This document shows positions 50,397-60,229 of a stretch of DNA of 64,000 nt, piece by piece. A program made the translations under genes and the position numbers. This stretch comes from Daphnia carinata (Eukaryota; Arthropoda; Branchiopoda; Diplostraca; Daphniidae). Below the pieces are notes generated by a model that saw only the letters and a program-made list of their open reading frames with translations, was not told the origin of the DNA and did no database searches. The DNA lies in the NCBI RefSeq assembly GCF_022539665.2, contig NC_081333.1, positions 2,170,001 to 2,234,000 of the forward strand, written 5' to 3'. Position 1 is the stretch's first letter; each line of letters opens with the position of its first letter.

Positions 50397-51398
50397 CTAA
50401 TGCGAGAACAAAGGTAATTCGGAGCTTGGGCATAGTCCGATTGCTAAAACGTATAGAAGAGCAAAGAAGAAGTTGAGTTTTGCTGTCTTTTTTGGTATAT
50501 GTCGCATATCTTCACTGCGGAACTCTTTCTCCAACCGAAAGGCAGAAGGTAAAGTGATAAGAGGCAACAATAGCCACTTGGAGTAGTGAAGTGCGAACAC
50601 CACGAAGACCATGTAAGGCAGGAAAAGAAGGCAAGCAAACAACACGATGGATGCAGGTGTGCCGATAAGGATTGCCAGTGTCACGATGCCCGCTCGTCGA
50701 TCCGTGTTCATGTCTCTTGTATTATTGCTGTGCAAAATCGCCTCCGTGTTCAGGGCTAGAGGAATTGCATACCAAATGGTAGCCCATTCCGTCTGGCCCG
50801 ATTGCGCCAAATAGGAGAACAGCAATGTGATTGGTCCAAATATAATGAGTATCATGACGTCTCCCAGTGCGATGTATTTGAAACCGATTCCGCCGGTGTA
50901 GAGGAAAGAGCTAGAAAGGCCTCCAAAGTAGACCAATGCTAGATGTTCCATGCGAGCAGGAGAGAGGAAGACGAGCGCGATGAATCCAAGACAGCCCAAT
51001 CCGTAGAGAACAGCTCCAAGGGTAACCACTTCATCTTTCGAAAGAAGCTGGTCAACTAGGGTGCGATCATCACTTTTCTGTTTATTGTCGATGCCTTTAA
51101 TGAAGTCAAAATATGTGTTGACAAGGTTACCAGCTGCGTGAACTGAAAGCGCACACAGAGCAGTAAGGATAAGCACAATTGGACTGAATTCACCAGTAGC
51201 CTTGTTGGCAACAGCACAGCCCAAGAGTACAGGCATCAGAGAAGCACTGAAAGACCATGGTCTCAGAGCTTCAACATAGGAAGACAGTTTGATGGAAGTA
51301 GGAAAGTAGTTGCTGATATCCTGCTGCAAAGAACTAGTTGACTTAGGAAGAGCTTTCTTCTTCCTTGCATTGCATCTTGCCTCTGCTTCTGCTTGAAA
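50397..51398 (-). CDS. UBIAD1: UbiA prenyltransferase UBIAD1, start unclear
   Basis: The open frame covers the whole enzyme: VEALRPWSFSASL, the first Asp-rich motif NLVNTYFDFIKGID, KSDDRTLVD, the second motif NNTRDMNTDRRAG, and about nine membrane segments. UBIAD1 (heix in flies) makes menaquinone-4 and takes part in CoQ and sterol-reductase control in ER/Golgi membranes. The frame is open back to a TAG at 51399-51401, but no ATG lies in it before Met33 of the UbiA region (in SASLMPVLLG). The ATGs at 51375 and 51370 are out of frame. Start could be non-AUG, in an upstream exon spliced inside 51330-51398, or hidden by a sequencing error. Confidence 0.92.
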   Translation of the reverse strand, partial: FQAEAEARCNARKKKALPKSTSSLQQDISNYFPTSIKLSSYVEALRPWSFSASLMPVLLGCAVANKATGEFSPIVLILTALCALSVHAAGNLVNTYFDFIKGIDNKQKSDDRTLVDQLLSKDEVVTLGAVLYGLGCLGFIALVFLSPARMEHLALVYFGGLSSSFLYTGGIGFKYIALGDVMILIIFGPITLLFSYLAQSGQTEWATIWYAIPLALNTEAILHSNNTRDMNTDRRAGIVTLAILIGTPASIVLFACLLFLPYMVFVVFALHYSKWLLLPLITLPSAFRLEKEFRSEDMRHIPKKTAKLNFFFALLYVLAIGLCPSSELPLFSH

Positions 51399-52843
51399 CT
51401 AACTGTTAGTTTGAAGCCACAAAACCTGAAAATAAATAGTCTTGCTTTCTTTCAACTTTCACTGTTGATCGAATCACAAAAGGCATTCAAGTGAATCACA
51501 TTTACATGTTGGCAGGAATCAGAACCCTTCCCCACTGTTTGAATCATTGCCCAATCACCTTGAATGTCTTTAGAGAACAAAAAAACAGGGGACAAACTTG
51601 AATAATTAGATTTTAATTGCATATGTTGGGATGAACGAGAAATGGCGAAAGCAAGAAAAAACAGGGAAAGCAAGCTGTAACCATGGCAACGAAGTAAGTG
51701 TTTCGCATTGTCGATTCAGCGCAACATATTTAACCTTTAATTGTTTAATTTAAAGCAACTCTACACGTTTTAAACCAATTGTTGTAATATTTTGTTTTTC
51801 CATCTGACGTAGCCTCTATAATTTCTCATAAGATGACGTCACTAACCTGCTAGTCGTGTCGATTGTCAAGTTGCCAATGCTTTCACTGTTTTTTGTTGCT
51901 AGCGTATTTAGCGTTTGTACATTAGAAAGCGTAAAAGTTCAAAAATACCAGTATTATTGACCGACTCGTATAAAATAGTAAATGAGAAATTGGGGTTACT
52001 TAAATCACGTTAATCTAGTAGTTCGGATTGAACCATTTATAAAATGTAAAATAAAATATGTCCTGCAGCTTCTACACTAGTTTCGGCAACAAGCAATTGA
52101 AAAATGGAAAAAAGAAAACTCTTTTAAATGCCCGCAAAGGATGCATATCTTTTACATTGTAAACATTACATATACATATGAAAATTTATTTTTTTTCCGT
52201 TTTATTCTTTCATATTAGAATGGAATTAACTGAATTTTCCTTTTTTAGAATTATTATTATTGATGAAAACTTTAGATCAATAAACGTGACAGTTAATTTT
52301 AGTATTTTTTGTGGCAGAAGACTAAGTGGACAGGGGTTACATTTTATATTAGAAAAAAACAAACATATACTGTATGTATCATGATGCAGCTCTAAGTGCT
52401 CCTTAGTTACAACAAACCATGTTGGTTATCTAGTCACAAACGTATAATTTTATTGCGTACTGTGTGGTATCATAGATTTATGAAAGGTGCTAATTGAATG
52501 ATAACGAGCAACTTGCTATCTTATGATATGGAAAGGAAAAGATATGATATAAAACAAGGATAGTGTCGCTAAAGGGAGCTGAGAACGCACAGTTAGCTTG
52601 TCGAACCTATGGCTGACAAAACGTTAACGGCAGTTTAACACTGGACGTGTTTTAAAAAAGTGAAAAAGCTAGATTACTAATGTAATAGTGGCAGCTGTTG
52701 AGAAATATTCTGTGTGAACTTCTTTGAATATCGAAATAAGTAAGCGGAGCATTGTTATTCATTCCAAGACAGTCAATAATTTCGCAACTTTCATACGCTC
52801 AGTGCTGACAAATACTTTTCTGTGATATTAGTGTTCTGTAAAA
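51399..52843. other. Intergenic between UBIAD1 and the nuclease-like gene
   Basis: AT-rich. Minus-strand frame 51452-51673 has a hydrophobic start but no supporting motif. It contains the TATA element of the next gene (separate entry) and a 5' UTR of roughly 250 bases. No other gene seen. Confidence 0.45.
52548..52554 (+). promoter_or_regulatory. TATA box of the nuclease-like gene
   Basis: TATAAAA in AT-rich DNA, with CACAGTTAGC (initiator-like) about 37 bases downstream at about 52588. Few genes in this window show a clear TATA, so this suggests inducible or element-derived transcription. Confidence 0.4.
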
Positions 52844-54085
52844 ATGGAGCCTCCTCCAAAGAAACGCGCGAAGACAGATGAAAAATTAGTCGAGAGCTTG
52901 CCCTCGTCTGGGCTGAGGAATACATTACACGGCAACGTATTTCAACTGAAGCTGCTAATGCTGTTCCTCATCCGAGGACTTAAAATGCCCTCCCCCTGTA
53001 AGTTCAAGCTAGATACTGAGATGCCTGATAAAGGGGGTAAATTCGATGACCTCATCTTTACGTACGAAAATCGTGAAAGCGGAAGAAAAACGTCACGGTA
53101 CTTGCAGGCAAAGCACAAATTAGAAGATTCCACGAAGATCAAGGCAAGCGATCTTTTGAACGAAAGTGATGGTGACTTTAGTCTTAAAAAATATTTCCGG
53201 TCTTATCGGGAAATTTGCAAAACGCTCGACCACAACGAAGACCTTAAGGATTGCATTATTGGAACTAATATTGGCTTTGATGAAGACGACCTCAAGCAGA
53301 AAGGAATCAAATTAGTAAGTTTAAGCAATCAAGATAGTATTCTGGATTTCAACACCAAGCAAACGTCTGGCAGCAAAAAACCGGTATGGTACAAGTTACA
53401 AGACATGGAAGGTACCACCAATTTGTACAAAAAACTAGAAGAAACCTCAGACATGCATTGTTTAGCCCACGAACTATTGAAATGCGGCAACGATGGGAAA
53501 AAACTTGAACTCAAATGTGCTTTGTTTAAAAAATATCATTATGCTTTGGTTAAAGAAAACGTATTAGACCTCAGTTCGACAACATTCCATAAAAATTTCA
53601 TCGACAATGTGAAACTTTCGGCAAACGCAGAAAAATTCCATAAAATGCTTAGCAATTGCCAAAGTCGCGATGACTGGACGACGCTGAAATTTGATTTCAG
53701 TAAAGGTTTTGGCAAAATAAAGAAGAAAAATGAACAACAACTTGAACTTGCAATGAACAAAAAGCAAAAACTCAAACTCAGATGCGATGTGTTAAACAAT
53801 TACCACTATGCTTTGATTAAAGAAATCGTATTAGACCACAGTTTCCATCAAAATTTCAACAAACTTGTGTTTGCTGTCAAATGCTTATCGATTACCAAAC
53901 GAACAACGATGGAATTTGATTTGAGTGAAAGTTTTGGCAAAACGGACAACAGTGAACAAAGTGAACTACCCAATGACCCTGTGAATGATGACGAAATAGA
54001 AAGTTTTCTTAACAAACTCGTGTTTGCCGTCAATTTACCTAAAGAAAACGAGTTGGGTGACATTATACGGATAATCGATTTATGA
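52844..54085 (+). CDS. PD-(D/E)XK nuclease-like N-terminal domain protein
   Basis: A single exon of 413 residues starting MEPPPKKRAK, a possible nuclear localisation signal. Residues 28-150 read LHGNVFQLKLLMLFLIRGLK, a conserved E59, KFDDLIF (Asp68/69) and YLQAKHK (Gln88-x-Lys90), then DCIIGTNIGFD. That spacing, E...D-x18-QxK, fits the PD-(D/E)XK fold seen in bacterial Cap4/DUF4297 effectors and in N-termini of some arthropod NACHT-ankyrin proteins. Residues about 222-290 and 302-360 are a diverged internal repeat (KKYHYALVKENVLD and NNYHYALIKEIVLD). The frame stops at 54085, but homologous-looking protein goes on in another frame at 54082. Function as a defence effector is inference. Confidence 0.6.
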   Translation: MEPPPKKRAKTDEKLVESLPSSGLRNTLHGNVFQLKLLMLFLIRGLKMPSPCKFKLDTEMPDKGGKFDDLIFTYENRESGRKTSRYLQAKHKLEDSTKIKASDLLNESDGDFSLKKYFRSYREICKTLDHNEDLKDCIIGTNIGFDEDDLKQKGIKLVSLSNQDSILDFNTKQTSGSKKPVWYKLQDMEGTTNLYKKLEETSDMHCLAHELLKCGNDGKKLELKCALFKKYHYALVKENVLDLSSTTFHKNFIDNVKLSANAEKFHKMLSNCQSRDDWTTLKFDFSKGFGKIKKKNEQQLELAMNKKQKLKLRCDVLNNYHYALIKEIVLDHSFHQNFNKLVFAVKCLSITKRTTMEFDLSESFGKTDNSEQSELPNDPVNDDEIESFLNKLVFAVNLPKENELGDIIRIIDL

Positions 54086-54663
54086 CAAGTGAGTTTTTAA
54101 GTAAAATGCTGAATTGGTTTAAAGATAAACACGCAACTACACTATCGAACACAAAAGCAGAATCAATTATAAAGGAAATAAAAGAAATGATGACGTTGAT
54201 GCGCGCAACCGGTACTTCCATCAATTACCGTGACAAGCTCTGCAAGGAGATGACATTCAAACAAGATGCAATCGACGGCATGACCGAAAAACTAAAATCT
54301 TTTCTCTGCGACTCAAACCTAAAGAAGCAAGTGCTGCGCATTGCAACAGCCTTTCCAAAATACAGCGCCATAAAAATCGTCCAGTCTCTGAAACAATCAA
54401 GTAAATTCAAGGAAGACGACAGCTATTTGATTGTGGAAAGCAAAAATTTGCGTGAAGACAAGGAAAGAGTTCAAATGAGAAAAATTTTGGGAGCTGAGAG
54501 ATCGCATAATTTGCTAGTTGTTGTGTGCAATAATGATACCGAGCAAAAATGGGATGAATTGATTCCACAACCAAACAACCGTAACCACAACAATCGTAAA
54601 TCGAAAAAAATCATTATCGTTGAAACTAAAGCTAACACTGTTGTACCAATTGTAAACCAATGA
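54082..54663 (+). pseudogene. Shifted continuation of the nuclease-like protein
   Basis: 193 codons open in the -1 frame, overlapping the end of the previous frame by four bases. The sequence begins MTSEFLSKMLNWFKDK and stays helical and charged, reading as the linker that in such proteins leads to a NACHT domain. A eukaryotic mRNA would not normally translate a second cistron, so a one- or two-base indel between 54060 and 54085 is the simplest reading. No Walker A follows: the frame stops at 54663 and the ATPase core seems deleted. Confidence 0.5.
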
Positions 54664-54772
54664 AAATAAATGATCACCATAAAGAGCAGACCATCGAACA
54701 ATTCGCCAACAATCCAATGGGCAAGATTCCTATCATAAAGAAAGAGATTCCATGAATATTTTCGTTGGCTGA

Positions 54773-55210
54773 ATGTTACCAATGAAAGAAAATGTTATAA
54801 ACAATGTTATTAGCACTGAAAATGTTTTCATTAATGCTTACAACAAATTTAGTCTATCGGAATTATATCGTCGTTTCATGGAAACAAAGGGTCAGATATT
54901 TCGCAATGGGAAGGTGAAGAATGCGGGGAGTGAGGAGTGTTTTGTAAACTATGGTATTGAATTATCACTGAAGATGATGACAATTCAGTTGATGGGATTG
55001 GCAATCAACACTATCTTTACTGATCCGAAAGATGTTAAACTTATATGGCAAGATCCAGCCCCGAACAATCTTTCTGAAGAGGAACGGGAGTTGGATTAAA
55101 AGAAATTGGCTGAACTTTGCATCCGCCATGGATTGATCAATGAAAACGATGAAGGCGGTTTCTAGTTTCTACATTGAACCTTTGCTGAATATTTAGTGAT
55201 TGTTGAGAAT
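54773..55210 (+). pseudogene. NACHT C-terminal remnant
   Basis: The frame 54773-55099 carries FSLSELYRRFMETKGQIF, and after a TAA at 55097-55099 the same frame reads KKLAELCIRHGLINENDEGG, a TAG, then FLH-stop-TFAEYL. LYRRF...GL...F.FLH.TFAEYL is the pattern of the winged-helix end of NACHT STAND ATPases. With three stops and no P-loop upstream, this is a remnant of the same gene as 52844-54663. Confidence 0.5.
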
Positions 55211-56951
55211 AAAGCATCAGTCCTTTCAGTGAGTTCAGTTACCTTAAAGACAAGTGTAAGTTACTGTTGCATATGCAGTGCTGTTTTAATGATTGACTGC
55301 AATCAATGAACATAGTATTGGTAGTTGAAATGCACCAAAATTTTTTTTTTTTAAGTGTCGGGTAAGATTTTTGGCGTTAAGCAAATTTTTCAACTATAGT
55401 GTCAGTGCCGATGAAGTTCAAAATATCCTAAATCGGAATATTTTCGTTGAAAACAATTATGTTCAACAAGGGGATCAATCGGAACTTTTGAAATGCTAAA
55501 AATTCCAAAATACCAAAGGTGACAATATATTATCATCGAAGTGCACCACCACATTTTATACTCTCTACCTCGGAAACTGGAAAAGACGTATATCAATCGG
55601 ACATTTTGCATTCCAAAACATCGAAGATGACGAAAAACAATTTCACAGGTGATTTTTTGCAAAAAAAAAATTGAATAGGTTATTTGAAAAATAATAATTA
55701 CGAAAATGTCCCTAATAGATCCTTGTTTGTTCCCTTCAATAGATAAAAGGACGCCACATTCAGTTCCGATAATTTGCTAAAATGAACTGTAGCAATCAAG
55801 TAGTATGATGCCTGAAACGCTTCATTATAGACTCAATCCACGTCATCTGAAACCCGAAACCCCACCAAAAGGAAAATTTTTGTTTAGCTTACCTTGGTTG
55901 TGTACGAAATGCATGTGCCAATATGACTCACGGTGAGCTTGAGTCTTTTCCTGGTAGACGAAGTCATCGTCACATCCCACGATATCTAAGTAGTCTTCGA
56001 CAATAACAACCCTGGAGCTAAATGTTGTTCCAACATTGGAATCAAGGCACGTCTCAAAGTCAGCATCTCCAGTTATCACACACTTTTCGATTCAAAACCA
56101 TGGCACTAGAAAAACAAAGCAGAAGACACCTATCAAATTTACGAGACACTATTTAGAATGTATAAAGATAAACAAAAGATCGAAAAAGAAAGGTGGTTGA
56201 CATTTAAACGATAAAATTCAACACAACAAAGCAGATCACTAACAGAATGAGACAATGGCATAGTGTGTAGTTCACTTTTGGCTGGCAGAAAATTTCAGAC
56301 AATGGCCCCCATGCTGGTTCCCCACATGGGTTAATAATAATAAACTTAAATTATGTAGTTAGTCCAATAATGAAATAAGTTGAGATGGATTTCCGAAAAA
56401 AGCATTTACATTTAGGCCTTATTGGAAGTTGTATCCCTATCAAGCATCTAGCCTACTAAGCATGAAATAATGGTTACGTAGTGTTGGGTGCGTTACTGTC
56501 TGCCATTTGGTGCGAACTCGTTTGGCCCAAAAGCAATCAGAGTTAAACCAATAAAGAACTTTACCTTATCTTTAGTTTTAAGCGTATGGTCTAGTTGTGT
56601 ACACTGTAAAGAAAGTAACCAATCCACTTACATGAATCTGTCTAGTTAATTTATCAGATTATAATTTGCCAACAGTTCTTACGTTCGTGCAGAACGAGGG
56701 TAGAGTGCACAATGCAAAATAATTGTAACCAATGCTTCTTACCCACCCCCTTTCTATCTTTTGAATCTGATTGGTCGACACCTCAGAAATCGGCCATCAT
56801 GTTTCTGAAAAACAAGTTTCAGCAAATTGTTAAACCTGATAGGCAACCTCGCAGATCCATGTGGTTTTCCAAACAATAACAACCGACCGGTGACAGAAAA
56901 CAAAATTTTCATTTATAGGGGCCTATCCAAAGTGAATTTTTTCTTTGCGGA
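55211..56951. other. Intergenic DNA with one possible exon
   Basis: No intact gene. A minus-strand frame at about 55903-56088 looks exon-like and is listed separately. The DNA before the HHAT start at 56952 is non-coding. Confidence 0.4.
55903..56088 (-). other. Possible isolated exon, product unknown
   Basis: Minus-strand frame with TGDADFETCLDSNVGTT and YLDIVGCDDDFVYQE, ending at a good donor (CAAG|GTAAGC at about 55903). Just upstream there is an in-frame TGA, and no acceptor or partner exon is convincing. Possible remnant of a broken gene. Confidence 0.2.
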
Positions 56952-58947
56952 ATGGCAGACCAAAGTTTAATAGAATTAAAGATTTATTTCTTAATCTGGA
57001 CAGGGTCTGTTTTTTATTCAATGTACCAGTGCCATTTAACTAGTGATAGTAAGAACTATTATAATTCTCGTTTTTCTATGTAGTAATAGCTTTTTTTTAC
57101 AGGATATTCTCAGTACTTGTCAGAGGATTTGGTTCCTGGCTGGAAATGGGTAGGCAGAAATGCTGATACGTCTGACTTTGAATGGAAGATGTGGACCCCA
57201 ATATTTTTTCGATGGCTAAAATTTGTTATACCATTCCTCATCATAAGTTTGACAATCAAACGAAGATTTCCAAAAATAGTGCCTCTAGTCAGTATTGCCA
57301 TGTCATTCTGTTGGCTTTGGAGTATGCTTGGACTGCATTTAACAGTCTTCACATTTATCCAACCAGTGCTGTTCCTATGGATTCTACAATTATTTTCCTT
57401 ACACTGTGTTTGGATACTCTGCATTGGGTTTACACTTGCACTGCATTCATCACTGTTTTCGGATGTTAAAGTAACTAATTAACACTTGGATATAATTATA
57501 AAATTTTTTTATTTTAAATTAAAAGCAAGTATTTTTCTGAAAGGCAGGTTTGTTTGAAGAAGATTCTGTTCGGGAGTATTTGTTTTCAGTTCTTCTAGCA
57601 TGGACCCACGCTCGTTCAATTAGTTATTTAGTAGATACACGTTCTACCGGTCATCATAACAAATTGATGAATTTCTACCACTACTGCTTCTATCTCCCCC
57701 TGCTACCAACAGGGCCCTTGATGCTTTATCGGGATTTCAAATTTTCGGTAACAAAAATCGACATATACTTTTACCTGTTCTTATAACATTACGAGTTATT
57801 CACCTTACTAAAGATGGAAAATCCTGCAAACCAACCATGCAGTTTGGCTCACCTAATCAAGAGCACAGCGCTAATTGCGCGTTACCTCTTTTGGTGGTTT
57901 GTTCATCAGCTTGCGTTGCATTATTTCTATCATAGTGCATTGCAATATCACATTGGTAATTCTCCATACCTTCATTGTTAATTCATTGCTTGTTCAGCAA
58001 TAAATATTTTAACCTTGTAGGAATTGTTCGACAGTTTGATGTCTGGCCAGCTGCAGGACTTGGCTACACGCTTGGTCAATTTTTTATGACCAAATACTTG
58101 GTTTTATACGGATTGCCGTCGGCGTTATCCCGATTAGATCATGTTGATGCACCACCTCCACCCAAGTGTGTAGGCCGCATTCATCTCTATTCGCAAATGT
58201 GGCGAGATTTCGATCGCGGACTATACAATTTCATGCTTCAGTAAGCCGCGAACAGAGGTTTCATATTAGGTATGCAAATTGATTTCTTTTCTTTTTCTTT
58301 TAGGTACATTTACATTCCATTTAAAGGGGCGTCGGACAAAGCGTCGGCAAAATTAGCCGGAACAGCTATGTGTTTCGGCTTTGTCTGTATATGGCATGGT
58401 GCTTCGAATGCAGTGGTTCGCCAACTGTAACTATTCATACCTATTTAGATTTTTCTAAAGGTTTCTTGATTTTTTTCCAGATCATTTGGTGTGTCTCCAA
58501 TTATGTTGGAATTTGTCTCGAAACAATGGGCAAATCTTGTTCTACTTGCTGGCCTTTTGCAAATTGGAAGGTATGAATTCCTTGGTCTAGTTCACCAAAC
58601 TGTTACTCGCATCTGTTTCCATTTTAACAGGCTAATTGGTCCTCTTCGAATTGGCTACGATTTCAAGCCGCCGTAGCTTCACCGCTACTTTTGATGTCAG
58701 CGCTTTCTAATTTTTGTTTCTTTACTGATGCTGGCGTTGGATACATTCTTGCCAAAAAAGCTATCTACGAAGGTATTTGCAATAAATTATTATTCTGAAA
58801 TACATTGATTCATACCTTTTCCCCATAGGTGGAATTGTGAGATTGCTGTGTATTTTGTTGGTCATGTACTGCTGTTGCCAAGTTTCCATGGCTTTGAATC
58901 GTCGAAATAAGAAAAAGCTTGTCCATAATCAGTCACATCAGGAGTGA
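56952..58947 (+). CDS. HHAT: Hedgehog acyltransferase (MBOAT family)
   Basis: Nine exons give 503 residues (human 493): 56952-57048, 57103-57470, 57544-57747, 57796-57955, 58021-58240, 58304-58415, 58481-58570, 58631-58772 and 58829-58947. Multi-pass protein. MBOAT signature regions are LPTGPLMLYRDF, QMWRDFDRGLYNFMLQYIYIP and the catalytic His of CIWHGASN at about residue 381 (human His379). Palmitoylates the N-terminal Cys of Hedgehog and, in flies, EGF ligands (rasp/sightless). Intron 3 is only 48 bases and hides two stop codons. Confidence 0.93.
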
Positions 58948-60229
58948 TTTCGTTCCAGTTGGGCGATAAAAAAAGTAGTGCCTTGATTTTCCGATTGTTC
59001 TTCCTTGGGTCAATATGCTCCTTGATTATTTCTGTTATCTTCCTAATTCTCCTTTTACTTAATGTATAATAAAAGAAATGATCTTTTTCCATATGTCGCA
59101 TAACGTTTCTGGTTAAACATCAAAAGATGCCAACCAGTTAAGAAGCGAGGCGAAGTTAACAGCATGCACCTACAAGAATAACATTACATACTTGTATTAA
59201 CAAGTCCGTTTGCTCAGATGAATATACATGGCAAAGAAGAAAGCTGTTAAAATAGTAATTTCGTTTCAGGATCGAATGATGTCATGTATATTTGGAGGGT
59301 CCGCTTGCATAAGTCATACAAGACGATGACGGCAAAGCCAATCTTTTTTTTTTTTTGACACTTGGTAATTTTAAAAAGAGGGGAACAAAAAAACAAAACC
59401 GAAAGGAGGAAAAAAAAAAGGAGTATCAATCTCGTAGTATGTCCGAATCGATCAGGAACACGACAAAGGAAAAATTTTGATCGGTCAGTTTTGTTTCACA
59501 AAAATATGTACGAAGAGATTTACTTCTAGACAAAGTAAATCGACTGGTTTACGAAGAAAAAGCGACGGATATAAGGGAAACATAAAAAGGGGATAACGAG
59601 AACACAGAAAGAAAGGGCAGTTAAAAAAGTTACTTCATTTGGGTTCATCGATAACATGGAAAGGAAAAAAAAAACAATGAGGTCCAGCTGCCATAAAGCA
59701 TTGCACAACACGAATGTTTTCGTTCGTGAGGGACGAACAATTCATCGAGTTTTTGTCTGCGTTAATTCAACAGGGGAAAAAAGCTCAACAAACATGCATA
59801 AATTGATGAGTTATTATCACTGATAATGCCGCCACCCCATCTACAGCACGCGTTACCCACTGGTTGGCAGATAATCATTAATAACCATCCCTCCCTCGTC
59901 TAGCACGAAAATTTATGTTAACAGTGTTATTATTATTCAGCCAAACAAGGTTATTTTTTTAAGGACATCCACCAAAGACCGCAGAATGCCTGAATCTCAT
60001 TTTTCAGTCCAAAGGCTCAATGAATGACTAGCATTAAACCAAATTGTGGACGCGCGGCCTCCAATGAAAAAAAAATTTGACTACATTCTTCTTTAAGTCG
60101 TTCTTACGTAGAACGGATGGAATCCCATGGACAGAAGAGACTCAATAGGACAGGACAAAAAAAAAAAATAAATGTTTACAAACGTCCTCCTCTTTAAAAT
60201 GCGGGGGGGGGGGGGGTGTTTCATAAACA
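58948..60229. other. Convergent 3' UTRs of HHAT and EHBP1
   Basis: HHAT poly(A) signal AATAAA at 59068-59073. The rest is probably the 3' UTR of the minus-strand EHBP1 short form. It contains A runs and a G run of 14 at about 60203. No coding exon seen. Confidence 0.5.

Noticed and set aside
57540-57960. HHAT pseudogene because of two stop codons
   Set aside because: A 48-base GT-AG intron at 57748-57795 removes them and restores full length.
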